Below are positions 21,267-33,797 of a DNA stretch of 64,000 bases, piece after piece. The stretch comes from Coniochaeta sp. PMI_546. Lineage: Eukaryota > Ascomycota > Sordariomycetes > Coniochaetales > Coniochaetaceae. The position numbers were made by a program, and so were the translations under genes. A model generated the notes under the pieces. It was given only the letters and a program-made list of their open reading frames with translations. It did not search any database and had not been told where the DNA came from. The stretch's first letter is position 1. Each line of letters begins with the position of its first letter. The stretch lies in the NCBI GenBank assembly GCA_021432605.1, contig MU271145.1, positions 868,001-932,000 on the forward strand. The letters run 5' to 3'.

Positions 21267-24200
21267 ATGGCTGACCGTTGGGCTCAAGAGTTTAACGGCG
21301 AGGACGACGAGGACGAAGCTCTGCGGCTCGCCATTGCCATGTCACTTGGAAGGGAGCCGACGAGGAAGGAGACACCAAGGAAACAGCCTGTCGTGGTTGA
21401 TTTGACTCGAAATGAGATCGACCTGACACAAGATGACATTGAGACGGCATCCGAGGCATCCAGCCCAGGGCTGCCTGGTATCGATGCTCCGATTGCCGAG
21501 ACGATGAAACATATTTTGCAGACGACAGGTGGTCTCAGTCAGAAGGAAAAGCCGGGCACGGGTGTTGAGCAGCCCTCTGCCAGGCCAACGACAGTGAGCG
21601 AGCATGCACCAGTGAGCAGTTTGTCACTTTTGGGCCTGGACAGGGCAAAGATGGAGGAGGAGCGTTTGGCGAGAATTCGGAAGAGGAAAGCTGCAGAGGA
21701 GGGGCAGAGTGGCCAGAGCGAGAGCAAGCGTATCAGACCGAACGACGAAGACCGACCGCTTGCTACGGCTGGCAACCCGCATGTGCTGGGGAGTGTTCAA
21801 CAGCGATCTGCACAGGTCGGAGCCCATTCAGCATCACAGTCTGGAATGGATACCAAAGTCATGCCATCTCGATTGGCGAGTTCAACGGCGCAGATAGCAG
21901 CGAATCCGTCTGATTCCAAGAAGCCGGCAAACTCCTCGCAGCAGCCAAACACGATCTTGAAGAGCGAGCACAGTAATCTACAATTTCCCAAGGGTGTTGT
22001 CAAGAAGACGTGGGTGAAGGGACAACGCCGCCTGGGTGACGACATTCGATTTGAAGAGGTGCTGCAGAAGGACGACCTTGAGTTGGCCCTAATCAGCTCC
22101 TTTCAGTGGGACCAGGACTGGATGTTTGAGAAGTTTGATTTGCGGAAGACCAAGTTGATCTTGGTTGCGATGGGAGGCGACGAAGCTGAGGTACGTCCTG
22201 TTCTGATTTCATTTCCTGTCCTGGCTATGGCAAACAAGCCGCTGGACCTTCCACCCTGCAGCTGGAATCCCCATGTGTATATGGTCGATTTTCCTTACTG
22301 GTCGCCTTGGTCGATACAAGTTGAGCGTCTGCATCTACTGATCTGGAAGCTGGCAAATTTTTGATTGGCCAGATCTCCTTAATCACTCGCTGTGGTCATT
22401 GAGCTGTCTGATTCTACTGCAAGGCAGGCGGGCACGCCGTCATGATCTCAGAGTGCTTGTGCTTGAGTCAGATTGCATCCCCACGAAACATGACCGCGGA
22501 CTCCGGTATATGCAGACCGAACTAATGAGTTTCAGAACGAAGCATTAAGGGCTAGCGTCCCAGCACATCGGATTAGATTCTACTTTCCACCGATGAACGG
22601 TCCGGGCAACATGCATTCGAAGCTGCAAATACTGAAATTCAACAGCTATCTCCGAATCGTAGTCCCCACGGGGAACTGCGTGCCCTATGATTGGGGAGAG
22701 ACGGGCGTCATGGAGAATGTAAGTTTGAAAATCTGTTGGGGTGTCGCATTATGCTCGAACTAACGCAGTGCTCAGATGGTCTTTGTCATTGACCTGCCAA
22801 AGATAGAGGGTGCCGAGAGGTTGGCGGCCAACAAGCTGACACCTTTTGGGGAAGATCTGGCTTATTTCCTTGAGGCGCAGGGGATTGATGATGGATTGAT
22901 ACGGAGCCTGGTCAAGTACGACTTCTCTGAAACTGCGAGATACGGATTTGTTCACTCCATGTGAGTCTTCTACCCTTGACCAGTCGTCTTTGTGACCGCA
23001 CCGTCACAGGAAAATTTTCAGCTCACATCATCCCTGGGTCTCATGGCCGCACCACACGGAGCTAGCTAACAGTCAACCTCTAATTAACAGTGCAGGTTCG
23101 CATACGGGGGACTCGTGGCGAAGAACTGGTGAGTTACAGGCACATCCACGTGTGTGTAAGAGGTATGAGGACTAAACAATGATATAGGATACTGCGGCCT
23201 GGGCCGGACGGTGAATGCCCTTGGCTTGAGCACTACCACCACGATCGATGTCGACATTGTAGTAGGTGGCCTTAGTTGAGAGTTTCGCTATGCTAGCTGA
23301 CGAAATGATGCAGACATCCTCATTGGGCGCGGTAACCTACGATTTCCTACAGATGATTTACAATGCTTGCCAAGGTACGTGTGACTTCAATAAGCTCGGC
23401 CGGTGATCTCCGGCTAACGGGTGGCTTAGGAGACTCGGGCTTGCGGGAGTATGAAATTCGGACCGCGTCAAAAGCCAGGAAGACAGCGGATGCCGCAGCG
23501 GTCGCTGGACGATTGGAGACGCTGCGGAGCCACCTTCGGGTATATTTTCCGTCCGACAAGACGGTAAGACAAAGCTTGGGAGGCAAAGACGTAAGTGTCA
23601 AGTGTCTATTCTGTGCATTAGAGCGTCTCGCTCGATTGCTCGTCGACCAATGCTAACCGGACAGAATGCCGGAACGATCTTCTTTCATTCGCGCTGGTGG
23701 AACCAGACCACGTTCCCCAAAGTCGTGATGCGAGATTGCCAGAGCAGACGGCCTGGTCTGCTGATGCACACCAAGGTGCTCTATGTACGACGGCACCCGG
23801 CACCGGTTCCAGACTCGTCTGTTTCATCGACGACAGCCGGGTTCGCATATGTCGGGAGTGCTAACCTGTCAGAAAGCGCATGGTAAGTGAAGAGTGGATA
23901 CAGCTCATTAGCAGGCCTGGGTAGCGTCGAAAGAGACGTCGCTACATCTCTCGGCCGATACTACCCCTAAAGACGCAGTAGAGAGGCCGTTATCCAGACC
24001 CTGAACCGCTAACACATCTTTACAGGGGTCGTCTTGTCTCGGACCGAGCGTCCGGACAGCCCAAGATAACATGCCGCAACTGGGAGTGTGGAGTGGTGGT
24101 GCCTGTCCTACATGGAAACACGGCGAGGGCCAGTGATCGACAGGAACGAGATGGCGAGATATTGGGAATATTTGATGCCTGTGTGCCGGTTCCCATGCAG

Positions 24201-24305
24201 ACTCCAGGGACGCCGTACGTCGAGCTGAACAGCAACGGCACGCAGAGCAGTAATTCCCACGGCTTGGGAAATATGCCGCTGCTCATGCCATGGTTTCAAG
24301 GATGA
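21267..24305 (+). CDS. TDP1: Tyrosyl-DNA phosphodiesterase 1
   Basis: Nine exons give 707 residues: 21267-22190, 22536-22718, 22776-22960, 23091-23128, 23188-23261, 23314-23374, 23430-23590, 23665-23882 and 24026-24305. Tdp1 hydrolyses the bond between a topoisomerase I tyrosine and the DNA 3' end, a nuclear repair step. It is a phospholipase D fold enzyme. HKD motif 1 is MHSKLQILKFNS with His335 and Lys337; motif 2 is MHTKVLY with His577 and Lys579, followed by GSANLSESAWG. Family landmarks RIVVPTGNCVPYDWGETGVMEN and GSHTGDSWRRTGYCGLG are present. The N-terminal 230 residues are disordered, start with a ubiquitin-interacting-like helix (EDDEDEALRLAIAMSLGRE, about 12-30) and a SUMO-interaction-like PVVVDLT (41-47). 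The first intron, 345 nt, is unusually long. Confidence 0.95.
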
Positions 24306-27300
24306 CGACATCCTATGTGAGGCAGGTGCCGCAGTAGCGCGGCTGCGGTGGTAGCTTATTCCCAATTAAGAGGCCAGGGGACATGGTTGGGTGGAAGTCT
24401 GTCCTGTCACGTCTGTCACTGATCGCTGCCATCTTGTTGTCTATACCATCAAGGAGGGGAAAAGGAAACTAATGAATCTATGGAGGGGGGATTATCAGCT
24501 GGGGTGGATACACTGCTCTTTGATGGGATGAACCTAATGGTATCAAAAGTGCGAGCTGGTGGGATGATCGAGTTGCGCGGAAGGAGGCCGTAGAGGCCCG
24601 GGGGCCGTGGCTGTCATCCGCTTCTCACAAGGCTAGGGTCTGTATTACCTCACTTATCTAGTATCCATCGATTCATCTGACGTGTGTAACCATACCCTAT
24701 GCACAATATGCGTATGGAAAATACGCCCGCGTTACGCACCAGGAGAGCAGGGTGTTTTCTGACGTTGCACGGACTGCCGTATCATACAGGATTAGTCCGA
24801 TAGAGTTCGACAAGGGTCCAAGTGTCAGCAACAGACCCTTGTCCAAGGTGGGCCCCAGCTAGCACATGCAAGTGAGCGGCGGGGGAGGAGGGCTGCAGCC
24901 ACGATCCAATAGGGGCCAATTCCAAGTCTGCTGGACGTGCATATTGACCTCGCATCACCCTGCGTGACGAATTAACAATGGCAGCCCACCTCCACTACCG
25001 ATGAAGAAGAGGGGGAAAATCAGTGGGCCACACACCCTCGATGCCAAACACCAATCAACGCCTGTCAAAACCAATATCCACCAGAATCGAACGACTCTTG
25101 ACGCAGCTGCCAATCAGATGGTTGAGGCGCTTTCGACGACATGGAATTTCACGTGTAAGACTCAGAAATGCACCTCTCGCTCTCGAGGTCCATCCCCATT
25201 TTCTCGTGAGCATGACTACACGTGTAGGTGCGAAAATCTGACGGTTGCGTGCCTTCGCAGGGTTAAATACGAAGAGAAATATGACAGAGTTAAGTCGGTA
25301 CTTTGTTTTTTCCCTTCCCCTTCCTTTTCTTTTTGGCGTTGCGTACATGTATACATCCGCATCCAACACTGGCGTAGACTGGCACGGCTGGTGCTTGGGG
25401 GGCAAGAAGGGCAAGAATGGCAAGAAGGGGTGACTCGGTGTAGTAGTTTGCAGGACAGCGACACATTGTGTCTGTCTTTCTGGATCCAATTGAGTTTGCA
25501 CATGCTTACTCACAGTACACCGAGACGCAGCTCGCTCAAGGTGGCATATGCGGCAGTCGTCGAATCTGGACTGGAATGCAGCTTAAGATTGACATTGAGC
25601 CCCAAGCCACGTGGAGATGAGACACAGCGAGTCGGCTCGATTCACCACAGTACGCTCGTCAGGTACTTGGCTGAGGCTTACGCGGTGCGCCAGTGACACC
25701 GCAGCGCGCTCAACCAGGAGCGGAGAATCAGGCTGGCTATGTACTAGGTCTGTAGAGTGTGGGCGACGACGTTGAAGGTCTGTGTGACGTTGCCGGACCT
25801 GGTTGCCAGCTCTGTCTCTGACCAGGTCATGAATTGCGAAAAGCAGCCGCCGCACAGACACCCATTCTCTTATTCTGACCTCCAAACACCCTACATACAC
25901 TGCACTACCTTTACATCCCACTAGACGTACATAACACGCTGCACCACCGCCACAGTACAGTGTACACTCTGGTACACACACGTGTAAAAGGCTGGTGCTA
26001 GATTAGAGGCGACGGGGGATCAAAACCGACCCTTCCGAGTTGTCCCTAGGTGAGCCAAGACCACCCATTACATCCCAGATCCCTCCCCGGTCATCGAAGC
26101 GGGGTTCGAGTCCGCCTCCTCTGATTGGCCATGGCCCGCCGGTAGTCGCGGTCTAGTTCTCTCGTAGGCTCGATTGTGTTGCGAGCAATTGGGCAGTCGG
26201 ACCAGGGAGATCCTCTTGCGAGAGCTCTCTGGACCAGGGAATACCTTACCTCTGTCATCTTCCTAATGTACCTCACCTAGGATATATGCTGCTTAGACGT
26301 CTGATGGCGGGGTGTGGAAGAGACAGGCCTCAAGAAACTCTGGCCTTAAGTAACTTAGTATGCCCGTTGGTGACTACTCAGTGCCTCTGATACTACGTAT
26401 ACTGTTACAACATCCTTGAACACCTCAAGAGGGTTTTGTGACGGCATCAACAAGACTGGCGTCGCACGCAAGCTCGAGGACTGGCGCTGAAGCTTATAGC
26501 TCACGATGTTACCATCGCTCCCAATGAGCCACTGATCGCCCGCTCCCTTCCATGCCATGCTCTACAGTACCGCCGCGGATTTCACACCAGAGAGCGGTTC
26601 AGACAGCTTTTTATCGTCTGATCTCTTGACCAAGATACCGCCGATCCTCAACCATTCAAACCTCTTCCATTTCTGACTGCTCGTCTTATCTTCATGACCA
26701 AAGACTAGACATCGGTCAGATGCTGGAACCAAGACTAAATCCCTGTCTCTAACACGACCGCTATATATCAAACCGGAAGTCTTTATCTCTCTCGAGTCGC
26801 CAGCAAGGCACGGAAGAAGCTACTCGGAAGTCTTGGTCTTTTTTGCACGTGTGTTAAAACTAGAGCAAATACCAGACCAGGACTCGACGAGTTGCCCTTT
26901 CTTTCTCTCCCAGTTCTTGTGAGTGTCGATGTGGTGTCTCCTCGGTGTCAACACCTAACTGTCGTGGCTCGGGTTGGCACTCTGTCGTACCCAATCAACA
27001 TCCAAGTGTCTGGAACCTTAACTGACTGCCGTCAAGTGGCGGCTTCACACAGTGTCATCGAATACTCGTTAGCTGTCTGTTTCAACGAGGGTACTTCGTG
27101 CATGATTCGGTCCCTGGAAAGACCCTGCCACCCACCACCCCCTCCAGTACGTGGCACTAGTTGCACTGAGTCCGCATGGTATGCTTTCCGGCTGCATCTG
27201 AGTCGGAGCAGCATCACACTTCCCCAACAAACTGGAGTGAGAAGGTGAAGGCACCCCCCCGGACAGGACAAGCCCAGCCCACAATTACCCGTGGCCGCGG

Positions 27301-28671
27301 CAGAAACAACATCGCTCCAGGAGCATGATAGCTTCCCACACTTGGAACCTCAATCTTAACTACAGCAACTACCTCACTCGAGCCAGAAGTGCACTGTGCT
27401 CCTCCCTCGCTCTGGATAACTTCAGGACCGTCACTGGAGTCCCAAATGAGAGGTACTCGCAAGAGGTCTCGCAGTCTGGAAACCAGCAAGCTCATGTGAC
27501 GAGTACCTTGTCCTTATTCCTGGTGTCACAAACCTTCCTCCTCCTCCCTGAAGGGCAACCACCACGTCTTTATATATACCCGAGGCTCTCTCCCTTCCTC
27601 GACAGAAGTCGTTGATCGGGTTGTTGTCTCTTTCCAACCCTCCGCGGTCCTCGACGAGGCCCATTCCAACGCAGTTGACGCATGCCGTAAACCCTCACTG
27701 CCTGTTGGGGCTCCCGGAGTCCGAAAAGTGAGTTCATCTCAACTTTGGCATTGCTTCACACGCTCGCTCATGGCCTAGGGAAAACCTTCAGGTCTGGGCC
27801 TTCTGAGCTGATTCCGCACGGCACTCTGGAGTGTCTTACCGTATAAGAGAGACACCTTCCCGTGAAATCTGGCTTCTGTCGTACCCAACTTTGACAAGTA
27901 ACTCTCCTTTGCATCAGCAGTTACTGAACTTTCCCAAAAAGGCAACCCATCCCTGACACTTAATCAACCTCTGGAGAAACTCCTCTGCTTTAATCCGCCA
28001 TAATCTTTGACGACTAAGATTCCACACCAACGTCAATATCACCATAACAACTTAACTTCATCCTGCACCGTGTTGCAGATACTCTTCAGAGATCGACCAA
28101 TGTAAGTTACTCTTCACGATTCAGTTGTGCTTGCTCTAGCTGCTCACACATGAATCAGAGCCAAACACGCCATACTTCCACTGCACAGCAGGGGTAAGGC
28201 AACGAGAACGATCAAAGGGCACCTGTGAGCACACTCTTTGCAGTATATTGGTATGAATCTTCCGATCATGCTCCTACTTTACGGGTTTCGGGCTCTACTG
28301 AGCGTGCGGCTAACTCACACCTGTCCAGTATCAGTATCCGCACATTCTTCAGCAGCAGTTGGCACGCCGACGCCATCATCGAGAGCGGGCCTCGTCACAC
28401 AAAGATAATTTTACAGACTTTCCGTACGTTCATCTGCCACCTTTCTGTATTGACTGGGCTGTATACTCTCGAGGTTTGGCTGACAGGTGTGTGTGTATTA
28501 GTAGCATCCAAGCTCCTTGACGGGGACAGCTCAGGTTGGCATCCTTGAGAACAACCTTAATCACACATTTACCTACCACATTACCCTTCAGTAGGTTTTC
28601 ACCCTCCGTCACCGCTGCTGGATGATGCTTTGAGTTAAGTCTGACAAGTGCAGCATTCACCACAGGACACC
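24306..28671. promoter_or_regulatory. 4.4 kb gene-free region upstream of the WOPR regulator
   Basis: No gene recognised. Several open frames of up to about 230 codons (for example 25001-25696) lack motifs and have poor codon use. Long, gene-free 5' regions are typical of genes for WOPR master regulators. Candidate 5' leader introns with GTAAGT donors occur, for example at about 28102 with an acceptor near 28160. A CACCTAGG-type palindrome lies near 26274. Regulatory role is inferred from position only. Confidence 0.5.
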
Positions 28672-30249
28672 ATGACGAATGTATCCGCCGCCATGCCAGA
28701 CATTCTTCAACCCACATACACCGGTTTCGTCCGGACTTCGAGGGACGTCTGTCTTCTCTTGGAGATGTCCCTGAGTGGACGACTGCCGCACGTACCACGG
28801 CGCCCTCACGAGAGAGAGCGTGCTGAGATTGTCAAGTCCGGCAATATATTCATCTACGAAGAGACCGCGTCGGGCGTCCGGCGATGGACAGATGGCGTCA
28901 ATTGGAGCCCCAGTCGCATTCTGGGAAACTTCCTCATCTACCGCGAAACCGAACAAGGGTTCCCAGGGGACGGGGCAAAGAAGACAGCCCTGAAGAGGAA
29001 TCGTGGCTCGATCTCAGGCAAGCCCTCAGGTATTCGAAAGAACCGGTCTCCTCCTTCCGCGATGCCGGCCGCGCTGTATAGTTCTTACCCGGCCGTCAGT
29101 CAGCCAGGTAACTACGGCATGGCCGAGAATGAGCTTTGCAATATGGAGGAGCGGGACCTATACGGGTCGCTCATTGACTCGTACCCCTTCAAGGCGGGCG
29201 GCCTGGTCAAGAAGACCATCACGGTGACGGTCGATGGTGTTCCTCACCACCTCGTCAGCTATTACAAGGCCGAGGACGTCTTGTCAGGCAAGCTCAAGAC
29301 ACCTTCGATGGACCCTCAGTTCATTGGCATCCAACCAAGGGAGAGCTTGCTCCGGAACAGCACATTCCGAGTTCCAGTCGAGCAAGAGGAGTTCAGGATC
29401 AACGAGAATTCGGAAGCATACATCACACAGGATCAAGCACATGTCCACGGGCTCTACCAGCCGCAGCCGGCATACCAGCCGCGCGCCATGTCCATGCATA
29501 GCCACAGCCTGCCAGACCATGGTCTCGCGACCGGCGGAATGACGGGGATGCAGGCCTACGGGTCATCTCCGTTCAGCTTCCCGGCTCAGCCGCAGATGCC
29601 GGCACACGCGGCAACAACACTGGCCGGCGGCATCCAAGGTCTCCCCCAGCACGGCATGGAAGCCATCAGCAGCGGGCACTATCCACAACCGACTTCGCAG
29701 GCCTTCGCCGATGGACAGGAGGCGTACATACCCAACGGCTTCAACGCCGGGCCTTCACGCCACCTATCGTATCCTCCGGCCCAGAGCAACGTGTACGCCC
29801 CGCCTTCCGCCCAGGGTAACGTGTATGGCCCGCCTTCTGCTGCCGGCTACGCTACACCGCGCGACTACCGACAGCCATCCGTGGCGGGTCCCCAGAACGG
29901 GTACGTGCCGGTTGTGCCGGCGGTGACACCTCCCAACCCTTCGCCTACGGGTCGCGACACTCGAGGTGTCGGTGCGCTGGAGGGGGATCACGGAGCCATG
30001 GGCTGGCATGTGGACTTCCAAAACAACGCGCAAGGTCAGTATCTTGGCAATTCCTCGTCTCAGTGGCCTTAGGTCAGTCCGAGAGGAAGGGGGCCACCTC
30101 AATACGGCCACCTTTTCGGTGAGCGTGGTGAGTATGGCGGCCCCTTCTCTCTTTTCCCCCCCCTGCCTGGTGTATCCTTGGGCTGACACAGATGACCTAT
30201 CAGGATTCAACGCCTGCGATCTCCCACTCCGGACTGGCGGCGACAACAA

Positions 30250-30281
<32 letters not shown>

Positions 30282-30724
30282 CCCACAGCAACAACAACGG
30301 TATAGTCCTACACGTGAATGTCTGGCCGCAATACTTGACTTCCGAGGACAACAATTCAAACGTCCAGGGTGATGCCGATGGCACGTCGACCATCGAGACC
30401 GCGGGCCCCAAGACTCCCACGATCAGTCCGGTGGCGCAGATTGCTTCCTTGGTCCCCAGCCAGAGTTCAAGGGGTTCGTCGGCCCAAGGCGATGTGGAAT
30501 GGATGTCGAAGATCCTGCCGTCCCTGTCGGCAGACCTCGCAGCGTTGCCCGAGCCGGCGGTCTTCTCGAGCGATGCGCAGAACGGAGAGGGCGTTGGCGG
30601 CTTTGTGGACAGCTTGGGAGGACCTGCATTTGATAACATGGACCGGGGACTCGCGCACAACGGCGACGAGTTTGTATTGTTTGGCAACGAGTGGAGGTGG
30701 GGACCATTGCTTACGGGCGCTTAA
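28672..30724 (+). CDS. WOPR-domain transcriptional regulator (Gti1/Pac2 family, Sge1/Ryp1/Wor1 type)
   Basis: The first exon encodes the bipartite WOPR DNA-binding domain. WOPRa (about residues 14-105) contains YTGFVRTSRD, HVPRRPHERER, KSGNIFIYEE, WTDGVNWSPSRILGNFL. WOPRb (about 155-250) contains YPFKAGGLVKKTITVTVDG, HHLVSYY and FIGIQP. Such proteins control morphology, effector expression and virulence or secondary metabolism in fungi. The first exon alone would stop at 30072, but a strong donor (AAG/GTCAGT) at 30035 and acceptors at 30191 or 30203 join it in frame to a further 175 codons with excellent codon use, ending at 30724. The full product is then 631 or 627 residues. Exon 2 begins with an asparagine/serine repeat and ends in an acidic, leucine-rich tail. 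Start chosen at ATG 28672 (CACCATGA); an ATG at 28693 is possible. Confidence 0.88.
30239..30300 (+). repeat. Coding trinucleotide repeat AAC/AGC
   Basis: An interrupted CAA/CAG-like trinucleotide run encoding asparagine and serine in the second exon of the WOPR regulator. In another frame it would encode polyglutamine, but that frame stops soon after. Such tracts vary in length between strains. Confidence 0.85.
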
Positions 30725-31969
30725 GGGGGCGCATGGCTGGAGCATATCACTTGGCGCGACGGATTGAGCGGGTTGGAAAAGGCGTTCTCGATCAGTCAGT
30801 CAGGATGGGAAAGTGACTTTTGTATTATTTTGTCATGGGGGACGTAAGGTGTACGGTAGTGGCTTCCAGAGTGTAAGTTTTGATGGACTATGGGGCATGC
30901 TGCGTTTTCTTGTACCTGGCTAGCAGCGCGGTTTTCATATCGGGTCGGCGTTTCTGTTTGTCTTTTTCCTTTCAGGGACCATCGGGAAGCATGAAAAAGG
31001 TGGGCAGAGGTTCAACAGGAGCAGCGGAGAGGAGTTATGGGTTTGTTATCTGTACAACTTTACAGCAGTCGCATGAATGGCATTGCAAGTCTGGAGTCTT
31101 GTCTGGTGCCCTCTGAGGCAGCGATTCCATACTTGCCGTACACGTCGGAGGCATTCATCATACGGAAGGAGTGATCAGGGGCTCTGATAGCATAATACAG
31201 CAAAAAAAATAAAAAGACAAAAAAAAAGGCAAAAAAAACAACAAACGAGGATTGGTGCTTCCCACAAGACTTGTGACGGTGTGCTCAACCTGGTTTCAAC
31301 CTGATCATAGACATGATGATACCTACCACTGTACATAGAGGTAGTAGACAGAGATGATGACATGCCGTCGACAACGGGAGTGATGCAAGGACCGTACCGT
31401 GAGCCGTGCACAGGAACCCTTGCCGCTGCGGCTTCACGAATCTTGGATCCACTGGTTGGTTGCCAATTGTGTTTTGAGCCGCATCTTGGGTTCCAGCACC
31501 AAAAATACGCACCATCTTCCAACCTCCTGTGGCGGCTCTTCGACATTCGCAGCCCGTACACAACTGCACATTGGACAGGTATTGGGTGGTTCCTCTGTCA
31601 CGGGCTGTGTCTGCATGTAACGATCGGGAGCTGCCTCAACCGGGTTGGTCGACGTACCAAGGGAGGAGCAGCAACGCCGTTCCGCAAGGCCGTTCTCTCC
31701 GCATTCTTACAGACTACGACATAGAGGGGGTGAGTGCCCTGTGTCTGTATCACTGAAATTGGTGATTGAGGTGGTAGAACGTCGACTTCAAGCTGTGCCT
31801 TGGTCTTTACTGAGGAGCTCTGGATTTTTACTTTTTTCATCAAATAGCTGCGACGCTTTTGATCGCGTGACTTGGCGCACTTCTACGTTCTGCACTCTGC
31901 CAGCACCGGTACCTTGGATACTCTTGTCGCACTTGCGCCCAATTCCCCTTGTTCAACTCAGTTCGGATA
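30725..31969. other. Intergenic, WOPR 3' flank and CRD1 promoter
   Basis: 1.2 kb with no gene seen. An A-rich stretch of interrupted adenine runs lies at about 31199-31250. Confidence 0.5.
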
Positions 31970-33405
31970 ATGCTGCCTTCACTGGCAAGGCCGTCCGGCT
32001 GCCAATCCGTCAAGCTTCGACAGTGCTACCAGACCCTGCGTCCGGCTCCATGTCGAATATTAAGCCGGACATCGCCATCGGCCAGTCCTAGCACTGCTGC
32101 TGTACTGCATCTCGGTGCACTGCCTGGTCGCGCAAGATGGCATAGCAGTTTCACTGCGGAAACCCGGAGAGGATTACCGGCAAGACCAGCATCGAGGTCA
32201 CTCCAGTCGCCATCACCATCCAGACCATCAAGATGGTTCTCTCTCACACGATGGCGTCCATCGCAAGAACCAGGGTATGCCAGCCTTCCGAATTTCATTT
32301 ACATGCCACTCGCCACTCGCCATACCCTGTCCTACACCTCCCCTCATGATTTGCGAGCCGCCTGGCGGAGCCATGGCAAATCCCCTCCCCAACTGTGCTT
32401 CAAGTGGAATGACGACATGAAACCACACCGTGTGCAAGAACTGACCACTTCACAGTCCCCAACAACCACCAACCCCCAAGGAGTCTCGCCTCCGCAAGGT
32501 CCTCCCGGCCTCACTAACCACCCCGCACGAGAATATCTACACCATCCCCAACCTGCTGACTGTCTCGAGGCTGATTGCCGCGCCCTTCATCGGCTACTGC
32601 ATCCTGCATGGTTACCACGGCTGGGCACTGGGCCTTTTCGCGTACGCCGGCATCTCGGACCTGCTGGACGGCTGGATCGCGCGCAAATGGAATCTGGGTA
32701 CCGTGGTCGGCACCATCATCGATCCTCTCGCTGACAAGACGTTGATGACGGTGCTTACCGTCACACTGGCTATGCAGGGGTCGCTGCCTGGTAAGCTTCC
32801 TCTCCCCACCCTGCGCACCGGCGAAAGAAACCGGTCGTCGTTTCGCTGACACGACGCCTTCCAAGTCTGGCTCGCAGTGATAATCCTCGGCCGCGACGTG
32901 GGTCTGGGCATCTCGGCCGTCTACTACAGATGGATATCGCTGCCTCCTCCCAAGACGTTCTCACGATACTGGGATTTCTCCCTTCCGTCGGCCGAGGTGC
33001 GGCCTACCACCATCAGCAAGTACAACACTGCGCTGCAACTTGGCTTGATGGGATTGACGACCTTGGCACCCGTCGTCCCCCTAGATTTGGCGACGTCCCT
33101 GACGGTTATGCAGTAAGTTAGGCATTTCCGATGTTTCACTCAATCTTGCACGAGAGGCTCCGTCATGGTCCCTCAAAATGATTCGGCGGGCTGGACCGCC
33201 AACCGCAACTTTACGCTTTACCCCTAAACTCTGAGCTTATAAGCTTACCGGCATGTCCTTTGTGGTCGATGACGATTACTAACAGAATGTTAGGTATGTG
33301 GTTGCTACGACGACTATCTGGAGTGGTGCGAGCTACGTCTATAGCAAGGATGCTGTGAAGATCTTGTCGCAACCGAAGGACAGCGAACCCGACAAGCCCC
33401 AATAA
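31970..33405 (+). CDS. CRD1: Cardiolipin synthase (CDP-alcohol phosphatidyltransferase)
   Basis: Four exons, 31970-32274, 32456-32790, 32866-33112 and 33294-33405, give 332 residues. The enzyme joins CDP-diacylglycerol and phosphatidylglycerol to make cardiolipin in the mitochondrial inner membrane. The CDP-alcohol phosphotransferase signature is perfect: Asp170, Asp173-Gly174, Ala177-Arg178, Gly187, Asp191, Asp195. Several membrane helices surround it. The first exon is arginine- and serine-rich with almost no acidic residues near the start, as expected for a mitochondrial presequence. The first exon runs open past its donor GTATGC at 32275; the phase-2 junction to the acceptor CACAG at 32455 restores the family sequence NIYTIPNLLTVSRL. 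Confidence 0.92.
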
Positions 33406-33797
33406 GGGGTTGCACATTCTGGTGTCTGTCTCGCACTTGACACGGGAGTCAAACATTATCAGATGGGGCGGATGATCGGACGGCGAAGCCGGTAACGACA
33501 TTCTAGGGGCTGTCAAAGGGCCTAAATGAGGTTGCTTGGCCGCATGAGAAATGGTCTCAGATGCTGTGAGAGGGCAACCATGGTGCTGGGACGTGGGGAG
33601 CACTTTTGTCGGAATTGATCAAGTGTATGCTTCGCACGGGGTAACCATGCCACAACTCTTTAACTGTACTACTATACACATGGCATCTGTAAACTAGAAA
33701 AAACAAAGGCCTATATCCGTTGGCCCTCGCAGCGCCATGCACCAGACTCCTTGTGATAATGCCACACATATCCTAACACTGCAACAAGAAACACTTA
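33406..33797. other. Convergent intergenic region CRD1/MTO1
   Basis: 3' ends of two genes. No coding sequence seen. Confidence 0.5.

Noticed and set aside
25001-25696. 231-codon plus-strand frame
   Set aside because: No motif, poor codon preference compared with neighbouring real genes, and overlapping frames of similar length on the other strand.
26070-26130. tRNA-like segment with GGTTCGAGTCC
   Set aside because: One stem can be drawn around the loop, but the loop is shifted by one base and no matching acceptor or D arm is found at the right distance on either strand.
29764-30687. 307-codon minus-strand frame
   Set aside because: Antisense to the WOPR gene's two exons and intron; composition is that of a shadow frame.
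32275-32455. Continuous open frame through CRD1 intron 1
   Set aside because: The frame continues to 32734 but loses the phosphatidyltransferase domain; splicing at 32274/32456 restores it exactly in phase.
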